From contig CAINWE010000268.1 of NCBI GenBank assembly GCA_903854365.1, positions 1 to 6,610 of the forward strand: 6,610 bases of DNA, written 5' to 3'. Of the stretch, positions 1 to 5,754 are shown one piece after another. Each line of letters opens with the position of its first letter. Within the stretch, counting starts at the first letter, position 1. A program made the position numbers and the translations under genes. Below the pieces are notes generated by a model. That model did no database searches. It saw nothing but the letters and a program-made list of their open reading frames with translations, and had not been told where the DNA came from. This DNA comes from Oligoflexia bacterium (GTDB lineage: Bacteria > Bdellovibrionota > UBA1018).

Positions 1-119
1 CTACTCAAGGTAAGGGCGAGTTCACGATGGAGTTCTTGAAGTATTCTCCAGTTCCTCGCAACGTGCAGGAAGATATGGTGAAGAAGCATCAGGAGAAGAA
101 GGCTAAAGAAGGAAAGTAA
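1..119 (+). CDS. fusA: Elongation factor G, C-terminal end (partial)
   Basis: Only the last 38 codons are in the window, read in the frame starting at base 3 and ending in TAA at 117-119. The peptide begins TQGKGEFTMEFLKY and continues with SPVPRNVQEDMVKKHQ. This matches the end of EF-G domain V, where a 'TQGRxxxxMEFxxYxxVP' segment is followed by a helix. EF-G is the ribosomal translocase GTPase; its GTP-binding domain lies upstream, outside the window. The lysine-rich tail (HQEKKAKEGK) is an ordinary charged end. The 'GKGE-TMEF' wording recalls the mitochondrial-type/spd EF-G1 branch more than classical FusA, so it may be a paralogue, which a 38-residue tail cannot settle. secG starts 2 nt after the stop, so the two are very likely co-transcribed. 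Confidence 0.85.
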   Translation, partial: TQGKGEFTMEFLKYSPVPRNVQEDMVKKHQEKKAKEGK

Positions 120-121
120 GA

Positions 122-481
122 ATGCAAACTCTCGTAACTGTCATTCATGTCATCACGTGCTTTCTTTTGGTTCTGGTGATTCTCGTTCAGTCGGGGAAAG
201 GTGCTGAGATCAGCACTTCCTTAGCTGGTTCGAGCCAAACCGTGTTTGGCAGTTCGGGAGGGGCAAATGTGTTCTCCCGTTTCACCTCCATTGCTGCAGG
301 GGTCTTTATGGTGACTTCTTTGACTTTGACGCTCATGAGCGGCGAGTCTAAGCAAAGTCTCTTTGAGGGCGCTGTGCCGGCAACTCAAAACGCTGTTCCT
401 GCAGCTGCGGTGCCCACGCCAGGAGCTAGTCCGAGTGCTCCCGTAGGACCTTCGGGACCTACTGGCGTAGAACAGAAGTAA
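122..481 (+). CDS. secG: Preprotein translocase subunit SecG
   Basis: SecG is the small accessory subunit of the SecYEG channel in the inner membrane and assists SecA-driven protein export. The 119-residue product has the family layout. A first membrane helix covers about residues 3-22 and ends in LVQSGKGAEIS. A glycine/serine-rich cytoplasmic loop contains SLAGSSQTVFGSSGGANVFSR (about 33-53). A second helix covers about 55-73. A proline/alanine-rich tail follows (about 84-115) and is probably disordered, which is common in SecG. The ATG at 122 has an AAGGA-type ribosome binding site at about 110-115, lying in the last codons of the EF-G gene. secG often follows tpiA in other bacteria; here it follows EF-G, while tpiA lies 4.4 kb away on the other strand. 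A terminator follows 66 nt downstream. Confidence 0.95.
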   Translation: MQTLVTVIHVITCFLLVLVILVQSGKGAEISTSLAGSSQTVFGSSGGANVFSRFTSIAAGVFMVTSLTLTLMSGESKQSLFEGAVPATQNAVPAAAVPTPGASPSAPVGPSGPTGVEQK

Positions 482-547
482 GAGGCGTAGAGTGAATGTG
501 GATGTCGCTGTGAGGCGGCTTCCTCTGCGGTAAAGCTAAGAGTAATT

Positions 548-587
548 AAAAATAGGCTCCGGGAGGTATCCCGAAGCCTATTTTTTT
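548..587 (+). terminator. Rho-independent terminator after secG
   Basis: A near-perfect inverted repeat pairs 551-564 with 569-582 around a 4-base GGTA loop. There is one C-A mismatch (559/574), and a GC-rich core of AGGC/GCCT and CGGG/CCCG. A run of seven T follows (581-587), and A residues at 548-550 could lengthen the stem. The position, between secG and the next gene, fits termination of the EF-G/secG transcript. On the opposite strand the hairpin would be followed by five T, but no minus-strand gene nearby would need it. Confidence 0.93.
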
Positions 588-623
588 GTCCTGGTCTGAA
601 ATTCGCAACCTTGCTGAGGCATG

Positions 624-1730
624 ATGCGAGTTGCGATGATTGCTCCTTTATTCGAGAGTGTTCCTCCTCAGCTCTACGGAGGGACTGAGCGGGTCGTTTT
701 TAATTTGTGCGAAGGGTTGAGATCCTCGGATGTCGAAGTCGTTCTTTTTGCCTCGGGCGACTCAAGAGTCCATGGGCAGCTCGTTCCGGTCATTGACCGG
801 GCTTTGAGACTTCGTAAGCCTTCCGTGATTGACCCGATTGCTCATCAGATGAGAATGATTTCTGTAGTCGCTGAGCAAGCGTCTGATTTTGATTTAATTC
901 ACAACCATCATGATTACTGGATGTTGCCGCTGAGTCGCATGGTTGACACTCCCGTTCTGACGACGGTGCATGGTCGGATGGATTGGGTGGATGTGCAAGG
1001 TGCTTTCCTTTCCTATCCGGACGTGCATTACGTCTCCATCAGTAATGCTCAAAGAGCGCCGCTCCCTCAGTTGAATTGGGTGAGAACCGTCTATCATGGT
1101 CTCAAGCTCCCTGACTTTGAGTTTCGTGAAAGGGCAGGGGATTATCTCGCCTTTCTCGGGAGGATCAGTCCTGAGAAGCGACCCGACTTGGCGATTGAGT
1201 TGGCGCGAAAGGCGGGTGTGCCGCTGAAGATCGCGGCAAAGATTGAGGGGGCAGCGAGTCAACAGTATTTCGATGAGGTCATTAAGCCGCACGTGGATGG
1301 GCGTTGGGTGGAGTTCATCGGTGAGATCGGAGAGAAAGAAAAATCCGAGTTTTTAGGCAATGCCCTTGCCTTAGTTTTCCCCATTGATTGGCCAGAGCCT
1401 TTTGGTTTGGTCATGATCGAGGCATTGGCCTGTGGGACACCTGTATTAGCGCGGCCTTGTGGGTCGGTTCCTGAAATTCTTGAAAATGGCGTGACTGGAT
1501 TTTCTCATTCAAATATTTCGGTGCTCGCTCGGTTGGTTAAAAAAATTCCTACGTTGAGTCGGAGGGCTTGCAGAGATTGGGTGGAGAAGCGCTTTTCTCT
1601 TCAACGTATGGCGGAGGATTATCTCCATGTCTATCGGCATGTTGCCCGAAAAAGGCAAGACTCCCATTGTCATCGACGGCATTTCATACATCCCGTCGAG
1701 CGCACTGCTTACCGGAATTCCCAAGATTAG
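624..1730 (+). CDS. GT4-family glycosyltransferase
   Basis: This is a GT-B fold, retaining glycosyltransferase of family 4, moving a sugar from an activated (usually nucleotide) donor to an unknown acceptor in the cytoplasm. The N-terminal half starts RVAMIAPLFE and has the glycine loop LYGGTERVV (about residues 17-25), the subgroup signature LFASGDS, and HNHHDYW (about 93-99). The donor-binding half has FLGRISPEKRPDLAIELA (G179-R180, E184-K185) and the EX7E motif in EPFGLVMIEALACGTPV (E258 and E266). Two adjacent ATGs exist. The second, at 624, lies 5 nt after GAGG (615-618) and is preferred; the first, at 621, leaves only 2 nt. The last ~34 codons overlap the next gene out of frame and give an arginine/histidine-rich tail unlike the family, so this tail may be a by-product of the overlap. 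Pairing with a glucan-debranching-type enzyme suggests an alpha-glucan or related polysaccharide; the exact substrate is unknown. Confidence 0.9.
   Translation: MRVAMIAPLFESVPPQLYGGTERVVFNLCEGLRSSDVEVVLFASGDSRVHGQLVPVIDRALRLRKPSVIDPIAHQMRMISVVAEQASDFDLIHNHHDYWMLPLSRMVDTPVLTTVHGRMDWVDVQGAFLSYPDVHYVSISNAQRAPLPQLNWVRTVYHGLKLPDFEFRERAGDYLAFLGRISPEKRPDLAIELARKAGVPLKIAAKIEGAASQQYFDEVIKPHVDGRWVEFIGEIGEKEKSEFLGNALALVFPIDWPEPFGLVMIEALACGTPVLARPCGSVPEILENGVTGFSHSNISVLARLVKKIPTLSRRACRDWVEKRFSLQRMAEDYLHVYRHVARKRQDSHCHRRHFIHPVERTAYRNSQD
1613..1617 (+). promoter_or_regulatory. Internal ribosome binding site for the glucosidase gene
   Basis: GGAGG lies inside the 3' part of the glycosyltransferase gene, 9 nt before the ATG at 1627. 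It is a strong Shine-Dalgarno core and the main reason to accept the overlapping start at 1627 rather than a later one; the next in-frame ATG is at 1639. Confidence 0.75.
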
Positions 1731-3873
1731 TCTCAAGGATGATCGATCCTTTGCAGTATTGGATTCCTTAGGTGAGTCGCCTCGGCTGTATTCAGGTGGA
1801 TCTGAATTGGGGGTTTATTATAACGATACCCGCTATCTCGGCATTTGGGAGATGGTTTTTAATGGAATGAGCCCCGTCGCTCTTTCGCGGGAGTTGCGCT
1901 TCGGGGGGAGTACAGTGGTCTTTTCGATGACCAATCGTGATTTTGAAAGTATTGGGGGTGCAGGTCGAATTCCAAGAGATACGTTCTTGATACGCAGGAT
2001 TTTGACTCTCTATCGAGATACCTTTTACGAGACGGTTGAGATTAAAAATTTTGATAGCGAAGCTCATTCTCTGCAGATCGAGCAATGGTCAGGGGGTAAG
2101 TTTGACGATGTTTTTGAGGTGAGGGGGTTTGCTCGATCCCGTCGAGGAAGAATGCTTGCTACCGAGGAACGAGAGCTGGGCCCGCAGAGTATTTCGATCC
2201 TACAATATCAGGGTCTCGACGGGATTACCCGGAAGACCTTTGTGCATCGATTGTTTCGGGCCGAAAAGGTTCGAGTGTCTCCGTCGTTGGTGGGCTATTT
2301 TACGCGTATTGAGGTTCCTCCCAAAAAGACGGTTTTGTTGAAGACCATTGTGTCGTTTGAGTCTCAAACGGATGGGCAATTTGCTGGCCACGATTACGAA
2401 AGTCTTTCGGTGGCTGAAAAAATGCAGTTGCTTCGAGACACAAAGGCCAAATCTCAGTTCGATTTGATTCAGTTTGAATCAGATAATTCTATGATGAATC
2501 GATCGTTATTAAATGCTCAGACCGATATTTCTATGCTTTTGACTCTCGAGGATAATCAATTGGTTTATCCTTATGCGGGCATTCCATGGTTTAGCGCCCC
2601 ATTTGGTCGTGATGGAATGATTACGGCTTACCAATTGTTGCCTTGGTATCCGCATATCGCAAAGGGAGTGATTGAATATGCGATTCACCTTTTGGGGAGC
2701 AAAGTAGATCCATTTACTGATGAGCAGCCAGGAAAAATTTTTCATGAGAAGAGAAGAGGGGAAATGTGTAATACACGTGAAGTTCCCTTTCTCCCTTATT
2801 ATGGTTCTGTGGATTCGACACCGCTGTTTCTCATTCTCTTGCATGAATATATTCGTTGGACATTAGACAAAGATCAGCTCAAGAAATGGTGGCCCGAGGC
2901 CTTGCGGGCCATGGCTTGGATTGAGAAATGGGGTGACGCGGATGGAGACGGATTTTTAGAATACTCCAAGCAGTCTCCGAGTGGCCTTGTGAATCAGGGT
3001 TGGAAAGACTCCCATGATTCTATCATGCACGAAAATGGTATTTTGGCTCGACCGCCCATCCGCCTTTGTGAAGTCCAGGGATATGCCTTTCGAGCCAGAA
3101 TGGCCATGTCATCGTTAGCCCATTTTTTAGGGAAAGATGATTTGGCTACCCGCTTTAGAAAAGAGGCGCTCGAGTTAAGGTCACGCTTTACTGAAAAATT
3201 TTGGGATAGTGCGGGACAGTACTTTTACCTCGCTTTGGACGGTCAGTCGCAGCCCTGTGCTGTGAAGAGTTCAAATATGGGGCATTGTCTCTGGTCTCAA
3301 ATTTGTACTCCGGAGCAGGCGCGGGCTGTGACTCGTCACCTGATGTCAGATTCCATGTTTAGTGGTTTCGGCATTAGGACTCTGGATAGCGGAGAGGTCG
3401 CATATAATCCTCTCAGCTATCATAATGGCTCGGTTTGGCCCCATGATAACTCGATGATTTTGGAGGGCTATCGGCTCTACGGGCAATTAGGACCCCTTGA
3501 AGCTTTGGCGTTGGGTCTCATCGGGGTGTTAGAAGCCAGTGATGATTACCGGTTGCCTGAGCTCTTCTGTGGGTTTCGTCGCAGAGGGGATGAGCCTCCG
3601 ATTCCCTATGAAGTGGCATGTAAACCTCAGGCGTGGGCTGCTGGCTCGATTTTTTTGATGCTGAAAGCGATCCTAGGATTGTCCACAGATGTGGATCTTT
3701 CTTATGTTGTGTTTAATTCGCCATTATTGACGAAGAAGATGAATTTTTTAGAAATTAAAAAACTGCGCGGTCGAGATTGGGAGATGGACTTTGCAGTGAG
3801 GAGAACTCAGTATGGTACCTCAGTCGAGGTGACTCGAAAGGTGGGCAATCTTCGTGTGCTTACGGTGAGGTGA
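1627..3873 (+). CDS. Amylo-alpha-1,6-glucosidase / bacterial glycogen debranching-type protein
   Basis: The 748-residue product has the two-domain layout of bacterial glycogen-debranching-type proteins. An N-terminal beta domain (about residues 35-250) contains LKDDRSFAVLD and the hallmark GVYYNDTRYLG (62-72). The C-terminal (alpha/alpha)6-barrel glucosidase domain (about 285-700) contains GIPWFSAPFGRDGM (318-331), PGKIFHEKRRGEM (368-380), YYGSVDSTPLF (391-401), the acidic DADGDGFLEY (437-446), GWKDSHDS (458-465), HNGSVWPHDN (599-608), LPELFCGF (643-650) and CKPQAWAAG (665-673). All the conserved blocks I know for this family are present, and no frame break is seen. D461 and E645 are candidate catalytic acids by analogy, not proven. 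The expected activity is hydrolysis of alpha-1,6 branch points in glycogen-like glucans. No separate 4-alpha-glucanotransferase domain is visible and no signal peptide is seen, so it is probably cytoplasmic. The start overlaps the glycosyltransferase by 104 nt. Confidence 0.92.
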   Translation: MSIGMLPEKGKTPIVIDGISYIPSSALLTGIPKISLKDDRSFAVLDSLGESPRLYSGGSELGVYYNDTRYLGIWEMVFNGMSPVALSRELRFGGSTVVFSMTNRDFESIGGAGRIPRDTFLIRRILTLYRDTFYETVEIKNFDSEAHSLQIEQWSGGKFDDVFEVRGFARSRRGRMLATEERELGPQSISILQYQGLDGITRKTFVHRLFRAEKVRVSPSLVGYFTRIEVPPKKTVLLKTIVSFESQTDGQFAGHDYESLSVAEKMQLLRDTKAKSQFDLIQFESDNSMMNRSLLNAQTDISMLLTLEDNQLVYPYAGIPWFSAPFGRDGMITAYQLLPWYPHIAKGVIEYAIHLLGSKVDPFTDEQPGKIFHEKRRGEMCNTREVPFLPYYGSVDSTPLFLILLHEYIRWTLDKDQLKKWWPEALRAMAWIEKWGDADGDGFLEYSKQSPSGLVNQGWKDSHDSIMHENGILARPPIRLCEVQGYAFRARMAMSSLAHFLGKDDLATRFRKEALELRSRFTEKFWDSAGQYFYLALDGQSQPCAVKSSNMGHCLWSQICTPEQARAVTRHLMSDSMFSGFGIRTLDSGEVAYNPLSYHNGSVWPHDNSMILEGYRLYGQLGPLEALALGLIGVLEASDDYRLPELFCGFRRRGDEPPIPYEVACKPQAWAAGSIFLMLKAILGLSTDVDLSYVVFNSPLLTKKMNFLEIKKLRGRDWEMDFAVRRTQYGTSVEVTRKVGNLRVLTVR

Positions 3874-3875
3874 GT

Positions 3876-4838
3876 CTAAGATTCGAATAGATCATAACCG
3901 AGTCGGATGAAGAGGCCCTTAGTGTTCGGTCGATTTTGAATTTTTCTTACGAGCTGTTTTTTTAAGGCTTCATCGGGGCTCTGCTTGCCAATTTCTTCGA
4001 AGAGGCGGGTTTCCTCTGCATCGTTGAGAGTCATATGCGGCGAAAGAGCGCTGAGTTTTTTGAGCAGCATGCTTCTCTTAGAGACGATGAGGGCGTAATC
4101 TTCGGCGGGTACATGCCTTAAGATCTCCTCGTTATAGGTTCGAAGAAACATGGAGGAGAGAAACTTCATGTCATTGATGTTGGGCTTGAACGGTTCTTGC
4201 GCGATCCAAGAAAAAATATGTTCTCTAATCGTCTCAGAGAATTCCAAAGCACCCGGTGCCTCGGGCACGAGTCGAGCATCAGGGTCCAAAGGTAAAAGTA
4301 AACGCTGAGCGAGTGACGCTGCGTCTAGCTTGGGGCGCATTTTACTGAAGTGATGGGAGCTTGCAAGCTCCAAGAGTCCGTTTAAATCCTCGAGTCTTTG
4401 AGGTGCGTCGGTACTGACCTCAATGTGATCCAAATAGATAAGATCAACCAAATGCAAAAACGCATGGGTTTGCACCATTTCTTCCGGAATGTGGATGCGT
4501 TGGGAGTGGCTTTCTTTGAAGCCTGAGCAGAATAGCCCGCTAAAATAGTCAATTCGGCAGAGTGCATTACGATCGAGGAGAAACGGTGTTGGATGATCAG
4601 GAGGCCCTACGGTGATGATGACTTCGTTCTGTTGGGGGGTATTCCTAACTAAATAGTCTGAAAGTCGAGTACCATAGGCGGGCAGGTCAACGTAGTGTCG
4701 GCTAGCGCTCGCTGGCGAGGGAATAGTCAAGAAGCTTAAAAACAATAGTGTGAGAAGGAACCAACGATTGGGTTTTCTCCAAATCGCTCGACTAGGATTC
4801 AGCTTGCCCCAGAACACTGAAGACCACGCATAATTCAT
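3876..4838 (-). CDS. Predicted exported protein with a BTB/POZ-like domain
   Basis: The 320-residue protein is not a family I can name as a whole. Residues 1-25 are a long basic N-region, 26-40 a hydrophobic core (WFLLTLLFLSFLTIP), and PASAS (42-46) gives an AxA-type signal peptidase I site, so export by Sec is predicted. Residues about 71-180 read as a BTB/POZ fold: a first strand NEVIITVG (71-78), then LLDRNAL (87-93) in place of the usual HxxVL helix, then DYFSGLFCSGFKES (97-110), closely matching the BTB pattern 'YFxxLFxSGFKES', then IHIP, AFLHLVDLIYLDHIEVS (126-142), LLELASSHHF (155-164) and a closing helix. The remaining ~140 residues look alpha-helical and charged, perhaps BACK-like, with no catalytic motif seen. 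The ATG at 4838 has AAGG 9 nt upstream; a TTG directly before it (4841) is a poorer start. The gene is 76 nt after tpiA, same strand. Function is unknown: BTB domains mediate protein-protein contacts. Confidence 0.8.
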   Translation of the reverse strand: MNYAWSSVFWGKLNPSRAIWRKPNRWFLLTLLFLSFLTIPSPASASRHYVDLPAYGTRLSDYLVRNTPQQNEVIITVGPPDHPTPFLLDRNALCRIDYFSGLFCSGFKESHSQRIHIPEEMVQTHAFLHLVDLIYLDHIEVSTDAPQRLEDLNGLLELASSHHFSKMRPKLDAASLAQRLLLPLDPDARLVPEAPGALEFSETIREHIFSWIAQEPFKPNINDMKFLSSMFLRTYNEEILRHVPAEDYALIVSKRSMLLKKLSALSPHMTLNDAEETRLFEEIGKQSPDEALKKQLVRKIQNRPNTKGLFIRLGYDLFES

Positions 4839-4842
4839 CAAC

Positions 4843-4886
4843 GCTCGCCTTTTAAAAGGTTAGTCGGAAAAATATTACAGGCGAGC
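4843..4886 (-). promoter_or_regulatory. Possible leader hairpin over the ribosome binding site of the BTB-like gene
   Basis: In the 76-nt gap between tpiA and the BTB-like gene an 8-bp perfect inverted repeat, GCTCGCCT (4843-4850) and AGGCGAGC (4879-4886), is separated by 28 nt. On the minus-strand transcript the downstream arm contains the AAGGCGAG ribosome binding region. The competing 12-bp palindrome CCTTTTAAAAGG (4848-4859) overlaps the same arm. Such an arrangement could hide or expose the binding site, but the long loop makes the structure modest and the function is inferred only. Confidence 0.3.
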
Positions 4887-4914
4887 TAACATGACCGTAT
4901 GCCGCAGGCAAGTT

Positions 4915-5745
4915 CTAATTTCGGTCGATGGTTTGTGCTGCAAGTTTTAGGAGGGCAGCGAAGCTCTCAGGTTTGACACTTGCGCCTCCAACGAGGGCTC
5001 CATCGACAGACGTACACCGCAAAATTGCCCCAATATTTTGAGGGGTTACGCTTCCTCCATACAGAAGCAGCGTGCTTTGAGCAGTTTCAGTGCCCCAGCG
5101 TTTTGCGATCAAGTCTCTGAGAAACTCGTGACTTGCTTCGATTTCGGCTAGGGTGGGAGTGAGTCCTGTTCCGATTGCCCAGACGGGCTCATAGGCAATG
5201 ATCAGGTTTTTTGAGCGGGCTTGAGTACCCGAGTCTTCTCCGATTGAGTTGAGAAACTGATCAGATAGGATTGCCTGGGTTCGATGGGATTGACGTTCTT
5301 CTAGGGTTTCTCCAAGGCAAGCGATGACCGTGAATCCTTGCTTTAATAAGCTTTCGGTTCTTTTGAGTGCAGTTGTGTTGGTTTCGCCGAAGTATTGTCG
5401 TCGCTCAGAATGTCCCACGAGAGCCCAGTTCAAGCCGAGTTGTCGGACCATTGGACCGGAGATTTCCCCTGTAAATGCGCCCTGGGCCTCCCAATGGATA
5501 TTTTGCGCTCCCACTTCAATTCGAAGTGGGGATGAGCTTCTGGCCTGGAGAGCAGCAGCGAGGCTGACGGTGGGAGGAAAAATTGCTGCCTGAACTCGGC
5601 CACCCACCCCGAGGGTTGATTTTTCTGCAGCGTTGAAAGTCGTATCGACCAGACCTGCAAATTCGTTAAAAAACTCCTCGGTCTCTCGGGGTCCCCGATT
5701 CATTTTCCAATTTCCAGCAATGAGTAGACCTCGGTGCGTGTTCAC
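4915..5745 (-). CDS. tpiA: Triose-phosphate isomerase
   Basis: The enzyme interconverts dihydroxyacetone phosphate and glyceraldehyde 3-phosphate in glycolysis and gluconeogenesis, as a cytoplasmic TIM barrel, usually a dimer. All active-site elements are present: GNWKMN with N12 and K14, the electrophilic H112 in ALVGHSERRQYFGE, the catalytic base E186 in AYEPVWAIGTG with the mobile lid loop (about 186-196), and the phosphate-binding YGGSV (229-233) and ALVGGASV (250-257). The product has 276 residues against about 250 for the family; the surplus lies mainly around residues 34-50 (a GVGGR-containing insertion before the second strand) and at 170-178, so it should be functional. The start is GTG at 5745, 9 nt after the pgk stop and in the same frame. 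The nearest GAGG (5760-5763) is 14 nt upstream, a long spacing, so translation may depend on coupling to pgk. Confidence 0.96.
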   Translation of the reverse strand: MNTHRGLLIAGNWKMNRGPRETEEFFNEFAGLVDTTFNAAEKSTLGVGGRVQAAIFPPTVSLAAALQARSSSPLRIEVGAQNIHWEAQGAFTGEISGPMVRQLGLNWALVGHSERRQYFGETNTTALKRTESLLKQGFTVIACLGETLEERQSHRTQAILSDQFLNSIGEDSGTQARSKNLIIAYEPVWAIGTGLTPTLAEIEASHEFLRDLIAKRWGTETAQSTLLLYGGSVTPQNIGAILRCTSVDGALVGGASVKPESFAALLKLAAQTIDRN

Positions 5746-5754
5746 GACGGGGAG

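Noticed and set aside
512..525. Small hairpin GAGG/CCTC between secG and its terminator
   Set aside because: Only four base pairs; weak and likely chance.
894..1292. Open frame on the minus strand, 132 codons, opposite the glycosyltransferase
   Set aside because: It lies wholly inside a well-supported gene, has no ribosome binding site that I can see, and its product resembles no family.
1568..1771. Third open frame over the glycosyltransferase/glucosidase junction
   Set aside because: Both other frames there are explained by real genes; the 67-residue product is cysteine/serine-rich noise with no motif.
2509..2844. Open frame on the minus strand inside the glucosidase gene
   Set aside because: The plus-strand frame here encodes conserved glucosidase blocks, so this is a shadow.
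3957..3963. Run of seven T downstream of the glucosidase gene as a terminator
   Set aside because: No GC-rich hairpin precedes it on the plus strand and it lies within the coding region of the BTB-like gene.
4839..4841. TTG start for the BTB-like gene
   Set aside because: An ATG follows immediately at 4838, with better spacing to AAGG; the difference is one residue.
4872..4911. Possible promoter before the BTB-like gene (TTGCCT and TAATAT on the minus strand)
   Set aside because: The spacing between the two boxes is about 28 nt, far from the usual 16-18, and the -10 match is only 4 of 6.
5324..5593. Plus-strand open frame opposite tpiA
   Set aside because: Antisense shadow of conserved TpiA sequence including GHSERR.
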